Notes: a model not told the origin generated them from the sequence alone. A DNA stretch of 64,000 bases from Zavarzinia aquatilis (GCF_003173035.1 NZ_QGLE01000012.1:85974-149973); one strand, 5' to 3'. Shown: positions 28,163-38,087, counted from the stretch's first letter. Translations and numbers: made by a program.

Positions 28163-28876
28163 ATGGCGCCCCTGATCATGATCGGCGCCGCGCTGTTTCC
28201 CGCGCTGGCCCTGCTGGTCTATTTCGTCACCAGCGACCGCTTCCCGGAGCCGAAGGGCGCCATCCTCGGCACCTTCTTCCTCGGTGTCGCCATCGCCCTG
28301 CCGGTTCTCGCCATCGTGCTGCCGCTCGGCGCCGCGATCGAGCCGGAGATCAGCCATCCCCTCGCGCTTGCGGGGGCGCAGGCCTTCCTGCTCGCCGCGA
28401 TCCCGGAAGAAGTGTTCAAGCTGGCGGTGCTGCTGCTCTATTGCCGCCGGCATAAGGCCTTCGACGAGCCGATGGACGGTCTCGTCTATGGCGTCACCGC
28501 CTCGCTCGGCTTCGCGGCGCTGGAAAATCTGCTCTATGTCCTCGGCGGCGGTGACGGCTGGATCGGCATCGCGGTGATCCGCGCCCTCTCGGCGGTGCCG
28601 GGCCATGCCATGTTGGGCGCGATCATGGGCTTTTACGTCGCCCGCGCCCATTTCGAGCCGCGGCGGGCGCGTGCCATGATCGCGGCCGCCCTGCTCGTGC
28701 CCACCGCGCTGCATGGGCTCTATGATTTCGGTCTGATCGCCTCGACCCTGACCGAGGACGGCACCTGGGTGCTGCTGGGTCTCGCCATGCTGCTGATCGA
28801 ACTCGTGTTCGCGCTGCGCCTCCGCCGCCGTCTGCGGCGGGATCAGGCGACGCTGCTGGCGGCTGCGGCGGGTTAA
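28163..28876 (+). CDS. PrsW-family intramembrane metalloprotease
   Basis: A 237-residue protein with about 7 membrane segments and the PrsW/CPBP-like catalytic signature: 'IPEEVFKLAVLL' (EExxK), the 'LENLLY' motif, and the later His residues in 'GHAMLGAIMGFY' and 'ALHGLYDFG'. In Bacillus, PrsW starts site-1 cleavage of an anti-sigma factor. Here no anti-sigma gene is adjacent and the substrate is unknown. It lies 28 bp after rnd, on the same strand, probably one operon. Confidence 0.88.
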   Translation: MAPLIMIGAALFPALALLVYFVTSDRFPEPKGAILGTFFLGVAIALPVLAIVLPLGAAIEPEISHPLALAGAQAFLLAAIPEEVFKLAVLLLYCRRHKAFDEPMDGLVYGVTASLGFAALENLLYVLGGGDGWIGIAVIRALSAVPGHAMLGAIMGFYVARAHFEPRRARAMIAAALLVPTALHGLYDFGLIASTLTEDGTWVLLGLAMLLIELVFALRLRRRLRRDQATLLAAAAG

Positions 28877-28880
28877 TGGG

Positions 28881-28963
28881 CGTCGTTCCGGCGAAGGCCG
28901 GAACCTTGTGACGAAAGGGCGCCCTGTCCTGATCAGGATTCCGGCCTTCGCCGGAATGACGAG
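28881..28963. repeat. Inverted doublet of the hairpin repeat, locus 3
   Basis: Element A (28885-28904: GTTCCGGC-GAAG-GCCGGAAC) and element B (28938-28957: ATTCCGGC-CTTC-GCCGGAAT) face each other between the convergent prsW and ppx genes. The spacer contains tgatcagg. Confidence 0.85.
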
Positions 28964-28979
28964 GAGGGGAGAGCCGACC

Positions 28980-30491
28980 TTACGCCGTCGTCTCGACCGT
29001 GACCGGGCAGTTGAGCAGACGGCCGACCGCGGCGAGGCGGCGGCGCACCACTTCGCCGTCCAGATGGACATGCCGCCTGGGCAGGCGCAGCACCAGATTG
29101 CCGTCCTCGACCTGGAGCGAGCAGTCGTGCAGCACGCCGGGGGTCGCCCCGGACAGGCAATGGCCGAGGCGGAAGCTGCACCCCATGACGCGGGCCTGCA
29201 GGATCTGCTTCTCGTCGAGCACGGCCGAGGCCTGGCGGCAGGCCCCCGCCTCCGGATCGCCGTCATAGCGGGCATAGATGGCGAGGGCGAGCTGGGCGCG
29301 GCCTTGATGGTCGATGCCGACGAAAGGTCCGCGCAGGATCTCGAACAGGCTCTGCTGGGCGCGGTAGTCGGGATGGCCGCGCCAGCCGATGTCCGACAGG
29401 TGGCAGGCGGCCCGGCGCAGGCGCCGGTCCTCGACGTTCTCGTCGGCGAAGAGCTTGGCGGTCCAGGCGAACATCTCGTCGCCATGTTCGGCGAAACGCC
29501 CCATGCGGGCGCCCATCTCGCAGGCAGTCTCGATCAGCGGATCGAGGCCGCGTTCCCGCGACGGCAGGCGGCTGAACAACAGGCCCTCGCGCAGGCCATA
29601 GGACGAGAACACGACATCCTTCGGCCGCGCCGCCTTCAGCACCCGGTCGAGCAGCAGCGCGGCATAGGGCAGCGTGTCGAGACGACGGCGCGAGAGGCCG
29701 GAAATCCGTTCAAGACTGTCGCGGGACAGATTGGCGATGACGCGCGAGAGGTCGCGCACATCGCCGCGCTGGATGCGGTAATGGTGCAGCACCCGCAAGG
29801 GATAGGAGACCTGCGCCATGTGAATCTTGGCGAGGGCGCGCCAGGCACCGCCCACGGCGAAGAAGCTGCGCCCGCGCAGCTGATCGAGCCAGGGCAGCTC
29901 GGCCAGGGTCTGGTCGATGATCTGGGTCGCCTTGGCCTTGTCGCCGGCCGCGACCTCCATCAGCCGCAACGGGCCGAGCGGCGTCGTCGCCTGGGCGCCA
30001 ACGCCGCCGTCGCCGACCATGACGAGTTCGAGGCTGCCGCCGCCGAGATCGCCCACCAGCCCATCCGCCTCGGGGATCGCCGACAGCACGCCCTCGGCCG
30101 AGAAATAGGCTTCTTCCTGGCCCGAGAGCACCCGGATGGGCAGGCCCGAGATATCGCCGGCCCGGGTGACGAAATCCGCGCCGTCCGCCGCATCGCGCAC
30201 CGCCGCCGTGGCGACGATGTCGAGATGGCGCACGCCCATCACCCGCGACAGGGCAACGAATCGCTCCAGCGCGCCATAGGCCGAAACCAGCCCCTCGGGA
30301 TCGAGACGGCCGGTCGAGGCCAGCTTGCGGCCGAGGCCGCACAGCACCTTCTCGTTGAACATGGTCGCCGGATTGCGGCCGCTGCCCTCGTAGACCACCA
30401 GCCGCACCGAGTTGGAGCCGATGTCGACGACCCCGACCCGCCCGATCTGCTTGCCCTTGGTTCGATGCGCTGCGGTCTCGGCAATACTCAT
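28980..30491 (-). CDS. ppx: Exopolyphosphatase / pppGpp phosphohydrolase family protein
   Basis: A 503-residue Ppx/GppA protein. The ASKHA phosphate loop 'VVDIGSNSVRLVVYEG' and the second Gly-rich motif 'LVGDLGGGSLELV' are clear. The C-terminal part has an HD-like helical region ('ACHLSDIGWRGHP'). It removes terminal phosphate from polyphosphate or pppGpp, opposing the kinase gene upstream. The frame also has a GTG at 30506 that overlaps the ppk stop by one base, so start choice is open. The genes are translationally linked either way. Confidence 0.93.
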   Translation of the reverse strand: MSIAETAAHRTKGKQIGRVGVVDIGSNSVRLVVYEGSGRNPATMFNEKVLCGLGRKLASTGRLDPEGLVSAYGALERFVALSRVMGVRHLDIVATAAVRDAADGADFVTRAGDISGLPIRVLSGQEEAYFSAEGVLSAIPEADGLVGDLGGGSLELVMVGDGGVGAQATTPLGPLRLMEVAAGDKAKATQIIDQTLAELPWLDQLRGRSFFAVGGAWRALAKIHMAQVSYPLRVLHHYRIQRGDVRDLSRVIANLSRDSLERISGLSRRRLDTLPYAALLLDRVLKAARPKDVVFSSYGLREGLLFSRLPSRERGLDPLIETACEMGARMGRFAEHGDEMFAWTAKLFADENVEDRRLRRAACHLSDIGWRGHPDYRAQQSLFEILRGPFVGIDHQGRAQLALAIYARYDGDPEAGACRQASAVLDEKQILQARVMGCSFRLGHCLSGATPGVLHDCSLQVEDGNLVLRLPRRHVHLDGEVVRRRLAAVGRLLNCPVTVETTA

Positions 30492-30505
30492 CACGTTCCG
30501 GATCA

Positions 30506-32689
30506 CTATTCGTCCAGCACCAGGCGCGGTGCCTGGCCGGTCTTAAGCGCCTTGCCGCGACCCGACAAGCTCGGATTCGTCATGAAATAGTTGTGCGCTG
30601 AAAAGCCGCCATCCTTGGCGTGGATGCGGACGAAACTGCCGTCGGGCCGCAGGTCCCAGGATTGCGCCTCGTCCTTCAGGTTGGCGATCATGATCTGGTC
30701 CAGGATCTGGGCGTGCACCGTCGGGTTCAGGATCGGCACCAGGGTCTCGACCCTTCGGTCGAGATTGCGCGGCATCCAGTCGGCCGAGGAGATGAAGACC
30801 TTGGTGTGATTCGACGGAATCTCGTGTCCCGCGCCAAAGCAGACGATGCGCGAATGCTCGAGGAAGCGGCCGACGATCGACTTGACCTGAATATTCTCCG
30901 ACAGGCCCGGCACCCCCGGGCGCAGGCAGCAGATGCCGCGCACCACGAGCTCGATCTGCACCCCGGCCTGCGAGGCGCGGTAGAGCGCGTCGATGATGTC
31001 GGGATCGACCACCGAATTCATCTTGGCCCAGATTTCGGCCGGGCGGCCGGCCCTGGCGTGCTCGATCTCTTCCTCGATCAGGCGCAGCAGGGTCGGGCGC
31101 AGGGTATCGGGCGAGGCCGCCAGCTTGACGAGATGTTCCGGCCGGGCATAGCCCGTCAGGAAGTTGAACAGATAGGCGGCATCGCGGCCCAGCACCGGAT
31201 CGGCGGTGAAATAGGACAGGTCGGTATAGATGCGCGCCGTGATCGGATGATAATTGCCCGTGCCGAAATGGGTATAGGTCACCAGCTGGCCGCTCGGCTC
31301 GCGGCGGACGACGAGGCTGATCTTGGCGTGGGTCTTCAGCTCGAGGAAGCCGTAGACCACCTGCACCCCGGCGCGTTCGAGGTCGCGCGCCCATTTGATG
31401 TTGGCGGCTTCATCGAAGCGCGCCTTCAGCTCGACGAGGGCGGTGACGACCTTGCCGGCTTCCGCCGCCTCGACCAGCGCCTTGACGATGGGGCTGTCGT
31501 TCGAGGTGCGGTAAAGCGTCTGCTTTATCGCGACGACCGCCGGGTCCTGCGCAGCCTGGCGCAGAAACTGGACCACCACGTCGAAGGATTCGTAAGGGTG
31601 GTGGACGACGATATCCTTGGAGCGGATGGCGGCGAAACAGTCGCCGCCGAAGTCGCGGATGCGTTCGGGAAATCGCGGATTATAGGGCGGAAACTTCAGG
31701 TCCGGCCGGTCGTCGGTGATCAGCTGCTTGGTGTCGGCGAGACCGAGAATGCCGTCGACCACCACGACGTCGGTCGGCGAGGCTTCCATCTCCTCGACGA
31801 CGAAGCGGCGCAGGTCCTCGGGCATGGCGCTGTCGATCTTCAGGCGGATGACGACGCCCTTGCGCCGGCGCTTCAGCGCCGATTCGAACAGGCGGACGAG
31901 GTCTTCCGCCTCTTCCTCGATTTCCATGTCGCTGTCGCGGATCAGGCGGAACAGGCCCTTGCCGGTCAGCTCGTAATTGGGGAACAGCCGGTCGAAGAAC
32001 AGGCCGACCACATTCTCGAGGCTGACGAAGCGGATGTCGTCGCCCGGCAGACGGATGAACCGCTCGATCTGGCTGGGCAGCGGCAGCAGGGCCTTCATCA
32101 TCTGCCCGTCCGACTTGCGCTTCAGCTGCAGCACGATGGCGAAGCCGAGGTTGGGCAGGAAGGGGAAGGGATGCGCCGGGTCGATGGCGAGCGGCGTCAG
32201 CACCGGGAAGATCGTGTCGAGGAAACGGCCCGACAGCCAGGTCAGTTCGTCGGACCTCAGCTCGTCGGGCTGCAGCACGAAGACACCGGCACTGCGCATC
32301 TCGTGATTGAGGTCGATCCAGCAGCGTTGCTGGTCGGCCATCAGCTTGCCCGCCATGGCATTGATCGCGGCCAGCTGCTGGGCCGGGGTCAGGCCGTCAT
32401 AGCTCAGGGTCTCGACCCCGGCGCGGACCTGACCGCGCAGGCCAGCGACGCGGACCATGTAGAATTCGTCGAGGTTGTTGGCCGAGATGGACAGGAAGCG
32501 CAGCCGCTCGAGCAGCGGATGCTTTACGTTCCACGCCTCGTCCAGCACACGGTAATTGAAGGCGAGCCAGGACAATTCGCGGTTGATGAAGCGGTCGGGA
32601 GAGGTCAGCGCGACCAGGGGCGCCGCGGTCGGGGCAGATTCAAGTTCATCCGCGCTGGCCGCCGCCAGATTAGAGGCGCTGTCGGTCAC
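30506..32689 (-). CDS. ppk1: Polyphosphate kinase 1
   Basis: A 727-residue PPK1. Family segments include the N-terminal '[19 protein letters not shown]', the active-site '[19 protein letters not shown]' with the phosphorylated His, the conserved Arg loop in '[15 protein letters not shown]', and the second phospholipase-D-like motif '[20 protein letters not shown]'. It makes polyphosphate from ATP reversibly. The GTG at 32689 was chosen because GAAGGAG lies 6 nt ahead; the TTG upstream would place the ribosome site inside the gene. Confidence 0.97.
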   Translation of the reverse strand: MTDSASNLAAASADELESAPTAAPLVALTSPDRFINRELSWLAFNYRVLDEAWNVKHPLLERLRFLSISANNLDEFYMVRVAGLRGQVRAGVETLSYDGLTPAQQLAAINAMAGKLMADQQRCWIDLNHEMRSAGVFVLQPDELRSDELTWLSGRFLDTIFPVLTPLAIDPAHPFPFLPNLGFAIVLQLKRKSDGQMMKALLPLPSQIERFIRLPGDDIRFVSLENVVGLFFDRLFPNYELTGKGLFRLIRDSDMEIEEEAEDLVRLFESALKRRRKGVVIRLKIDSAMPEDLRRFVVEEMEASPTDVVVVDGILGLADTKQLITDDRPDLKFPPYNPRFPERIRDFGGDCFAAIRSKDIVVHHPYESFDVVVQFLRQAAQDPAVVAIKQTLYRTSNDSPIVKALVEAAEAGKVVTALVELKARFDEAANIKWARDLERAGVQVVYGFLELKTHAKISLVVRREPSGQLVTYTHFGTGNYHPITARIYTDLSYFTADPVLGRDAAYLFNFLTGYARPEHLVKLAASPDTLRPTLLRLIEEEIEHARAGRPAEIWAKMNSVVDPDIIDALYRASQAGVQIELVVRGICCLRPGVPGLSENIQVKSIVGRFLEHSRIVCFGAGHEIPSNHTKVFISSADWMPRNLDRRVETLVPILNPTVHAQILDQIMIANLKDEAQSWDLRPDGSFVRIHAKDGGFSAHNYFMTNPSLSGRGKALKTGQAPRLVLDE

Positions 32690-32753
32690 GGGCCACTCCT
32701 TCAACAAAGCTCGTCGATTATGGCGCGAAAGCTACAACAGCAAAATGACAGTG

Positions 32754-33455
32754 TCATGGCGGTGACGGCGTTTCGTCGCCCCCTGCGAAGCCGGCGACCA
32801 CCCGGCGGACCAGCGCGGGGCCGAGACGCCCGCCCGCGCTGAGCGATTCCCGATCGAGGGCGGCGACAATGGCGCGGGCGGCGGCCGGCGTGCGGTCGAT
32901 CCGCGTCACCAGCCAGTCGAGGAGACGGGCCTCGAGGCTCAGCTGCCGGTCGGCCAGCAGCTTGGCGATCAGGGCAGCCAGCGTCGCCTCGTCCGGCGGG
33001 CCGAGGTTCGCGACCGGCACCGCCCCGAGACGGGAGCGCAGGTCGGGCAGGCTGACCGGCCAGCGCGCGGGGGCAGAGCGGGCGGTCAGCAGCAGGCTGC
33101 CCCCCTCTTCCCGCAAGAGATTGATCAGATGGAACAGCGCGGTCTCGTCGGCGATCGCATCCGCGCCTTCGATCAGCAGGGGACCGCCAGCGATGTCGGG
33201 CACGATTTCGGCGGTCAGAGCCCCGGGTTCGACCTTTCGGGCACCAGCGTCGGCGGCCCAGATCGCGGCGAGATGGCTCTTGCCCGACGCCGCCGGCCCG
33301 GCGAGGGCGAGGATGCGCCCCGGCCAGTCGGGCCAGCGGGCGATGAAATTCACCGCCGCCTCGTTACCCGCATGGACGATGAAATCCTCGCGGCCGAGGG
33401 CGCTGCGGAACGGCAGCTCCAGCGGGATCTGGACCGGAACCCGCTCAGCCGGCAT
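32754..33455 (-). CDS. hda: DnaA-related regulatory inactivation protein Hda (HdaA)
   Basis: A 233-residue DnaA-like protein. It has a P-loop-like 'GPAASGKSHLAAIWA' and 'GPLLIEGADAI' as Walker B, but no DnaA DNA-binding C-terminus. The start 'IPLELPFRSALGREDFIV' holds the beta-clamp-binding motif QIPLELPF. Hda with the clamp stimulates ATP hydrolysis by DnaA to limit re-initiation. It overlaps the AI-2E gene by 11 nt. The hda-ppk neighbourhood is common in alphaproteobacteria. Confidence 0.9.
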   Translation of the reverse strand: MPAERVPVQIPLELPFRSALGREDFIVHAGNEAAVNFIARWPDWPGRILALAGPAASGKSHLAAIWAADAGARKVEPGALTAEIVPDIAGGPLLIEGADAIADETALFHLINLLREEGGSLLLTARSAPARWPVSLPDLRSRLGAVPVANLGPPDEATLAALIAKLLADRQLSLEARLLDWLVTRIDRTPAAARAIVAALDRESLSAGGRLGPALVRRVVAGFAGGDETPSPP

Positions 33456-34518
33456 GGTCGGTATCGCCCCGATAGAAGCGGCTGGCGAGATAGCGTTGCA
33501 GGCCGAAGCGGACGAGAACGCCGATGGCCGCCGCCGCCGGCACCGCCAGCAGAACGCCGAGGAAACCGAACAGGGCCCCGCCCGCCAGCAGCGCGAAGAC
33601 GATCCACAGATCGTGCAGGCCGACGCTGCGCCCGACGAGGCGCGGCTGGATGAACGTGCCCTCCAGCCCCTGGACGACGAGATAGACGCCGAAGATCGAG
33701 CCGAGATGCACCCAGTCGAAACCGACCTCGCCGACGCCGACGATCATGGCGAGAGACAGGCCGACAAGACCGCCGACATAGGGAATGAAGGCGAGGAAGC
33801 CGGCGACGAGGCCGATGATCAGCCCGAAATTCAGCCCGGCCAGGGTCCAGCCCAGGGCATAAAGCGTGCCCGAGATCAGACAGACGCCGAGCTGGCCGCG
33901 CACGAAACCGGCCAGCGCCCGGTCGATCAGGCGGGCCTGCTCGCGGATCGTCGGGGCATAGGGCCGGGGCAGCCAGCCGTCGATGGCGACGATGATCTTT
34001 TCCCAGTCGCGCAGCAGATAGAACACGACGACCGGGGTAATCAGCATGATCGAGACGAAGTCGACGACGACGAGCCCGCCCGACCACAGGCGCGAGGCAA
34101 GATCGCCCAGCATGGTGACCGCGCTCTTGCCCACTTCGTTGAGGCCGGTGGAAACCGCCGTGCGCTGCTGGCGGGTGAGTTCCGCCATCACGCTGTCGAC
34201 CAGACTGCGCCCCGCCGCCTGCGCGCGGTCGATCAGGTCGGGCAGGGCCTGCCCGAGGGCGATCACCTGCTCGCGCAGCAGGGGGAACAGGGCGAGGCCG
34301 ACGATCAGCAGCGCCAGCACCGCCCCCGCCATGATCAGCGCCGTGCCGTAAGGCCGCGAAATGCCCCGGCGATCCAGCCTGTCCACGACCGGATCGAGCA
34401 GATAGGCGATGGCCATGCCGACGACGAAGGGCAGCAGCACCGGCGCCAGCGCCCAGATCAACAGGCAGAAGATGCCGACGGCACCGACCCAGAAGAACAG
34501 GTGACCGCGCGCGCTCAT
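33445..34518 (-). CDS. AI-2E family transporter (PerM-like)
   Basis: A 357-residue membrane protein with 7-8 hydrophobic segments and the family centre 'LLITPVVVFYLLRDWEKI', followed by 'GFLAFIPYVGGLVG'. The family includes TqsA and various exporters or sodium-proton antiporters, so the substrate is unassigned. The start overlaps the CDP-alcohol transferase stop (ATGA). Confidence 0.9.
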   Translation of the reverse strand: MSARGHLFFWVGAVGIFCLLIWALAPVLLPFVVGMAIAYLLDPVVDRLDRRGISRPYGTALIMAGAVLALLIVGLALFPLLREQVIALGQALPDLIDRAQAAGRSLVDSVMAELTRQQRTAVSTGLNEVGKSAVTMLGDLASRLWSGGLVVVDFVSIMLITPVVVFYLLRDWEKIIVAIDGWLPRPYAPTIREQARLIDRALAGFVRGQLGVCLISGTLYALGWTLAGLNFGLIIGLVAGFLAFIPYVGGLVGLSLAMIVGVGEVGFDWVHLGSIFGVYLVVQGLEGTFIQPRLVGRSVGLHDLWIVFALLAGGALFGFLGVLLAVPAAAAIGVLVRFGLQRYLASRFYRGDTDHAG

Positions 34519-35069
34519 CGTCCCTGCTCCATGCCCGACATGTCCTTAAGCCAGATCACGAGATACCGATACCAGGAGACGGCGGTGGTCAGCGCCGTCG
34601 CCCCTATCATGACCGAAGTGGCGGTATCGGCAATATCGCCGAAGCCAAAGGCGAAATGCGCCAGAATCCAGGACACGAGCGCGATCTGCACGACAGTGTT
34701 CAGCTTGGAAACGAAGGTTGGCCTGATCTCGACGTCATGGCCGATGGCGCCCGACAGCAGCACGGCGCCGATGATCAGGAAATCGCGCGAAATGACGAGC
34801 AGCACCAGCCAGATCGGCAGGATGTGCTGCCAGCCCAGCGTAACGAACAAGGAGACCAGCAACGCCTTGTCGGCGATCGGATCGAGATAGCGGCCAAGCG
34901 CGGTTTCCATGCCGCAGCGCTTGGCCAGGAAACCGTCGACACCATCGGAGATACCGGCGCCGACAAAGAGCCAGAAGGCTTCCGCGTGATGCTGTTCGAG
35001 GATCAGCCAGACGATCACCGGCACCGCCCCGAGCCGCCCCAGGGTGATCATATTGGCGAGATTGAGCAT
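34515..35069 (-). CDS. CDP-alcohol phosphatidyltransferase
   Basis: A 184-residue membrane enzyme with the CDP-OH-P motif D-G-x2-D/A-R..G..D..D, here 'SDGVDGFLAKRCGMETALG' followed by 'RYLDPIADKAL', and about 5-6 hydrophobic segments. The length and start ('NLANMITLGRLGAVPVIVW') resemble PgsA, which makes phosphatidylglycerophosphate, but cardiolipin synthase or related transferases are possible. The usual Ala-Arg pair in the motif is Gly-Phe-Leu-Ala-Lys here, which weakens a strict PgsA call. It lies 18 bp after the DUF2066 gene. Confidence 0.85.
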   Translation of the reverse strand: MLNLANMITLGRLGAVPVIVWLILEQHHAEAFWLFVGAGISDGVDGFLAKRCGMETALGRYLDPIADKALLVSLFVTLGWQHILPIWLVLLVISRDFLIIGAVLLSGAIGHDVEIRPTFVSKLNTVVQIALVSWILAHFAFGFGDIADTATSVMIGATALTTAVSWYRYLVIWLKDMSGMEQGR

Positions 35070-35087
35070 GGGCCCCTGCCCGTTCCC

Positions 35088-36236
35088 CTATTGGAACAGG
35101 AAATCCGGCGCGGGCGACGGCGCGGGCGCGGGCGCGGGCGCCAGCGGCGCCGCCGAAGGGGTGAAGGCGAAGGGATTGTCGGTCGCGCCGGGCGCCAGGG
35201 CCCCGGGGCTCACGCCCTGATGCAGCTGCCAGCCCTCGGCGCCAAGATCGAGCCCGACACCCCGCTGCGACAGCATGTTGCGCAGGCCCGCCGGCTCGCC
35301 CTGATAGTCGATGACGACCGCGGCCTTGCCGACCGTCAGCTTGCTGACCGTGACCTTGTGCACGCCCGGGGTCGCCTCGACCGCGGCCTTCAGCGCCTGC
35401 CAGTCCTTGAGGCCGGCGAAGACCGCCGTCGCCTCGAGCCGGGCGGGCGGGCCGGACGGCACGGCATTCTGGCTGCGATACCGCTCCTGCACCGCCGCGG
35501 CCGCCGCGGCGACCGCCTGGTCATAGGCGCCCGCCGGGAAACTGCCCGAATAGAAGGGCGCCTGACCGGCATCGGCGACCGAGACGGCGAGACCGCCGGC
35601 CGCTTCCGTCACCTGCGCCAGCAGCGCGCCGGACGCTTCGTAGTGCTGGGCGATCTGGGTCAGGCCGGCGACATCGCCCTGGCGGGCGGCCTCAGGCGTC
35701 AGGGCCTGCAGATCGGCGAGGTCGCCCTGCGGCAACACCAGTTTCACCGCGTCGGTGCCGGCACTGCGCCGATCCCAGGCATCGCGCCAGGGATTGTCGC
35801 CCTCGAACAGCACCGCGCCCGCCGGCCCGACGAAGAGCGGCACCACGACGAGCGGCTGCGCCGCCGTCTCGACATAGTCGACGCCGGCCCCGGCCAGCAG
35901 CTGGTCGATCGCCTCGCGGCGGAATTCCACGGTCAGAATGGCGGAATAGCTGGTCGCCGTGGTCTTTTCCTGCTGGACCTCGAAGCCCTGCATGGTCTGG
36001 AACACCAATTGATCGGTCGCCGCCGGCAGGCGCCCGGCCGCCCCTTGCGCGGCGAGCCGCTTCAAGAGCGTGTCGAGCGCCTCGCGCTGGGCCTTGGACA
36101 GGGCGACATCGCGCGCGGCCAGCGGATCGGAAGCCGTCGCCTGCGCCGCCACGCCGTCGACCGAATAGGTGTCGGCCCGCGCCGGCAGGGCGAAGGCCAG
36201 GGCAGCCATCAGGAGCGCGAGGAAGAGGCGCGACAT
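35088..36236 (-). CDS. DUF2066 domain-containing exported protein
   Basis: A 382-residue protein with a signal peptide (MSRLFLALLMAALAFALPARA) and the DUF2066 core 'SKAQREALDTLLKRLAAQGA'. It has periplasmic character and a Pro/Ala tail ending PDFLFQ. The function of the family is unknown. The ATG at 36236 directly precedes the signal; an ATG ten codons upstream is possible. It is recurrently next to hda/purM in alphaproteobacteria. It starts the minus block below the UDG gene. Confidence 0.85.
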   Translation of the reverse strand: MSRLFLALLMAALAFALPARADTYSVDGVAAQATASDPLAARDVALSKAQREALDTLLKRLAAQGAAGRLPAATDQLVFQTMQGFEVQQEKTTATSYSAILTVEFRREAIDQLLAGAGVDYVETAAQPLVVVPLFVGPAGAVLFEGDNPWRDAWDRRSAGTDAVKLVLPQGDLADLQALTPEAARQGDVAGLTQIAQHYEASGALLAQVTEAAGGLAVSVADAGQAPFYSGSFPAGAYDQAVAAAAAAVQERYRSQNAVPSGPPARLEATAVFAGLKDWQALKAAVEATPGVHKVTVSKLTVGKAAVVIDYQGEPAGLRNMLSQRGVGLDLGAEGWQLHQGVSPGALAPGATDNPFAFTPSAAPLAPAPAPAPSPAPDFLFQ

Positions 36237-36306
36237 CAGCAGGACCGATCGACAGTGGAAGAACATGCCCGCGACTATAGCCCGAAGCGAGGCGCGAACA
36301 AGGCGA

Positions 36307-36891
36307 TCAGAGCAGGGCGGCCACGCGGCTTCGCATCTCCGGCACCACCTCGGCCTCGAACCAGGGGTTCTTCTTCAGCCACAGGCGGTTGCGCGGCGAC
36401 GGATGGGGCAGCGGCAGCAGGCGGGGCAGGAAGGCGCGAAAGTCCCGCACCGTCTCGGCCAGGGTCTTTTTGGTGCGGCCGGCGAGGTGCCAGTCCTGCG
36501 CATAGGCGCCGATGACGAGGGTCAGCTCGATGTTCGGCAGACCGGCCAGCAGCCGCTCCCGCCACTTCGGCGCGCATTCGGTCCGGGGCGGCAGATCGCC
36601 CTTCTTCGGCACCGTGCCCGGGAAGCAGAAGCCCATGGGCAGGATGGCGATTCGCGCCTCGTCGTAGAAGGTCTCGCGGTCGATGCCCATCCAGTCGCGC
36701 AGACGGTCGCCGGACGGATCGTTGAAGGGAATGCCGGTCTCGTGCACCCGCCGCCCCGGCGCCTGCCCGACGACGAGAAGGCGCGCGGAGGGCTTGCCCC
36801 GCACCACCGGCCGGCAGCCGTGCGGCAACTCGGCCTCGCAGATCCGGCAGGCCCGAACCTCGGCCAAAAGTGCCTCGAAGTCCTGATTCAT
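36307..36891 (-). CDS. Uracil-DNA glycosylase superfamily protein
   Basis: A 194-residue UDG-fold protein. The glycosylase motif A is 'VGQAPGRRVHETGIPF' and motif B 'HPSPRN'. It has an N-terminal C-x2-C ('CRICE') with another Cys nearby and Cys106 in 'TECAPKW', which resembles the iron-sulfur ligand set of family 4/5 enzymes, but the pattern is incomplete by eye. It probably removes uracil or a similar base. It is divergent from purM by 110 bp. Confidence 0.88.
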   Translation of the reverse strand: MNQDFEALLAEVRACRICEAELPHGCRPVVRGKPSARLLVVGQAPGRRVHETGIPFNDPSGDRLRDWMGIDRETFYDEARIAILPMGFCFPGTVPKKGDLPPRTECAPKWRERLLAGLPNIELTLVIGAYAQDWHLAGRTKKTLAETVRDFRAFLPRLLPLPHPSPRNRLWLKKNPWFEAEVVPEMRSRVAALL

Positions 36892-36913
36892 CGCGATTCC
36901 CCGGCGCCGATCC

Positions 36914-36941
36914 TTGAGAATGGCGCGGTTTGCAGTATGGT
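36914..36941 (+). promoter_or_regulatory. Predicted sigma-70 promoter of purM-purN
   Basis: TTGAGA and TATGGT are separated by 16 nt, 61 bp before the purM start. No PurR-type site is evident by eye. Confidence 0.45.
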
Positions 36942-37001
36942 CCCCGCATTCGGACTCCCCGGCCCGGAACTCCCGGCCGGCAGACTTCCATCGGGATACT
37001 C

Positions 37002-38087
37002 ATGACGAGCGGTTATACCTATCGCGGCGCGGGCGTCGACATCGAAGCGGGCGATGCCCTGGTCGAAGCGATCAAGCCCGCCGCCAAGGCGACCCTGCGC
37101 CCCGGCGTGATCGGCGGACTTGGCGGCTTCGGCGCCCTGTTCGACCTGAAGGCGGCGGGTTACACCGACCCGCTGCTCGTCTCCTCGACCGACGGCGTCG
37201 GCACCAAGCTGAAGGTCGCCATCGCGGCCAATATCCATGACACGGTCGGCCAGGACCTGGTCGCCATGTGCGTGAACGACCTCGTCGTCCAGGGCGCGGA
37301 GCCGCTGTTCTTCCTCGACTATTTCGCCTCGTCCCGGCTGAAGGTGACGGCGGCGGCCGCGGTCATCCAGGGCATCGCCAAGGGCTGCGAGATGGCGGGC
37401 TGCGCCCTCATCGGCGGCGAGACGGCGGAAATGCCCGGGCTTTACGAGGATGGCGACTATGACCTCGCCGGCTTCGTCGTCGGCGCGGTCGAGCGCGACA
37501 GGCTGCTGACCGGCGCGGACGTCACCCCGGGCGATCTGCTGATCGGCATCGCCTCCTCCGGCATCCATTCCAACGGCTATTCGCTGGTCCGCCGCATCGT
37601 CGAGGGCGAGGGCTTCGCCTATGACGGCCCGAGCCCGGTCGAGGACGGCGTCAGCCTGGCGCAGACCCTGCTGACCCCGACCAAAATCTATGTGAAGGGC
37701 CCCCTCGCCGCCCATAAGGCCGGCCTCGTGAAGGCCTTCGCCCATATCACCGGCAGCGGCATCATCGGCAACCTGCCCCGCGTGCTGCCCGAGGGCACGG
37801 CGGCCGAACTCGACGCCGCGCGCTGGACCTGGCCCGCGATCTACGACTGGCTGCAGAAAGTCGGCCGGCTCGATGCCCGCGAACTGGCCCATACCTTCAA
37901 CTGCGGCCTCGGCATGATCGCGGTCGTTTCGCGCGAGAAGGCGGACGAGGCCCTGCGCGTGCTGCACGCGGCGGGCGAGACCGTCGGCATCGTCGGCCGC
38001 GTCACCGAGCGCAAGGGCGAGGCCCAGACCACGGTGATCGGCCCCGCCGGCAGCTGGGGCCAGGACAAGCTCTGGTCGGTCTCGTGA
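37002..38087 (+). CDS. purM: Phosphoribosylformylglycinamidine cyclo-ligase
   Basis: A 361-residue AIR synthetase catalysing step 5 of purine synthesis. Characteristic segments are '[17 protein letters not shown]', the ATP-binding '[16 protein letters not shown]', '[19 protein letters not shown]' and '[11 protein letters not shown]'. The ATG at 37002 gives the usual N-terminus; the upstream extension is not used. The purN GTG overlaps its stop (GTGA), so they are coupled. Confidence 0.97.
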   Translation: MTSGYTYRGAGVDIEAGDALVEAIKPAAKATLRPGVIGGLGGFGALFDLKAAGYTDPLLVSSTDGVGTKLKVAIAANIHDTVGQDLVAMCVNDLVVQGAEPLFFLDYFASSRLKVTAAAAVIQGIAKGCEMAGCALIGGETAEMPGLYEDGDYDLAGFVVGAVERDRLLTGADVTPGDLLIGIASSGIHSNGYSLVRRIVEGEGFAYDGPSPVEDGVSLAQTLLTPTKIYVKGPLAAHKAGLVKAFAHITGSGIIGNLPRVLPEGTAAELDAARWTWPAIYDWLQKVGRLDARELAHTFNCGLGMIAVVSREKADEALRVLHAAGETVGIVGRVTERKGEAQTTVIGPAGSWGQDKLWSVS

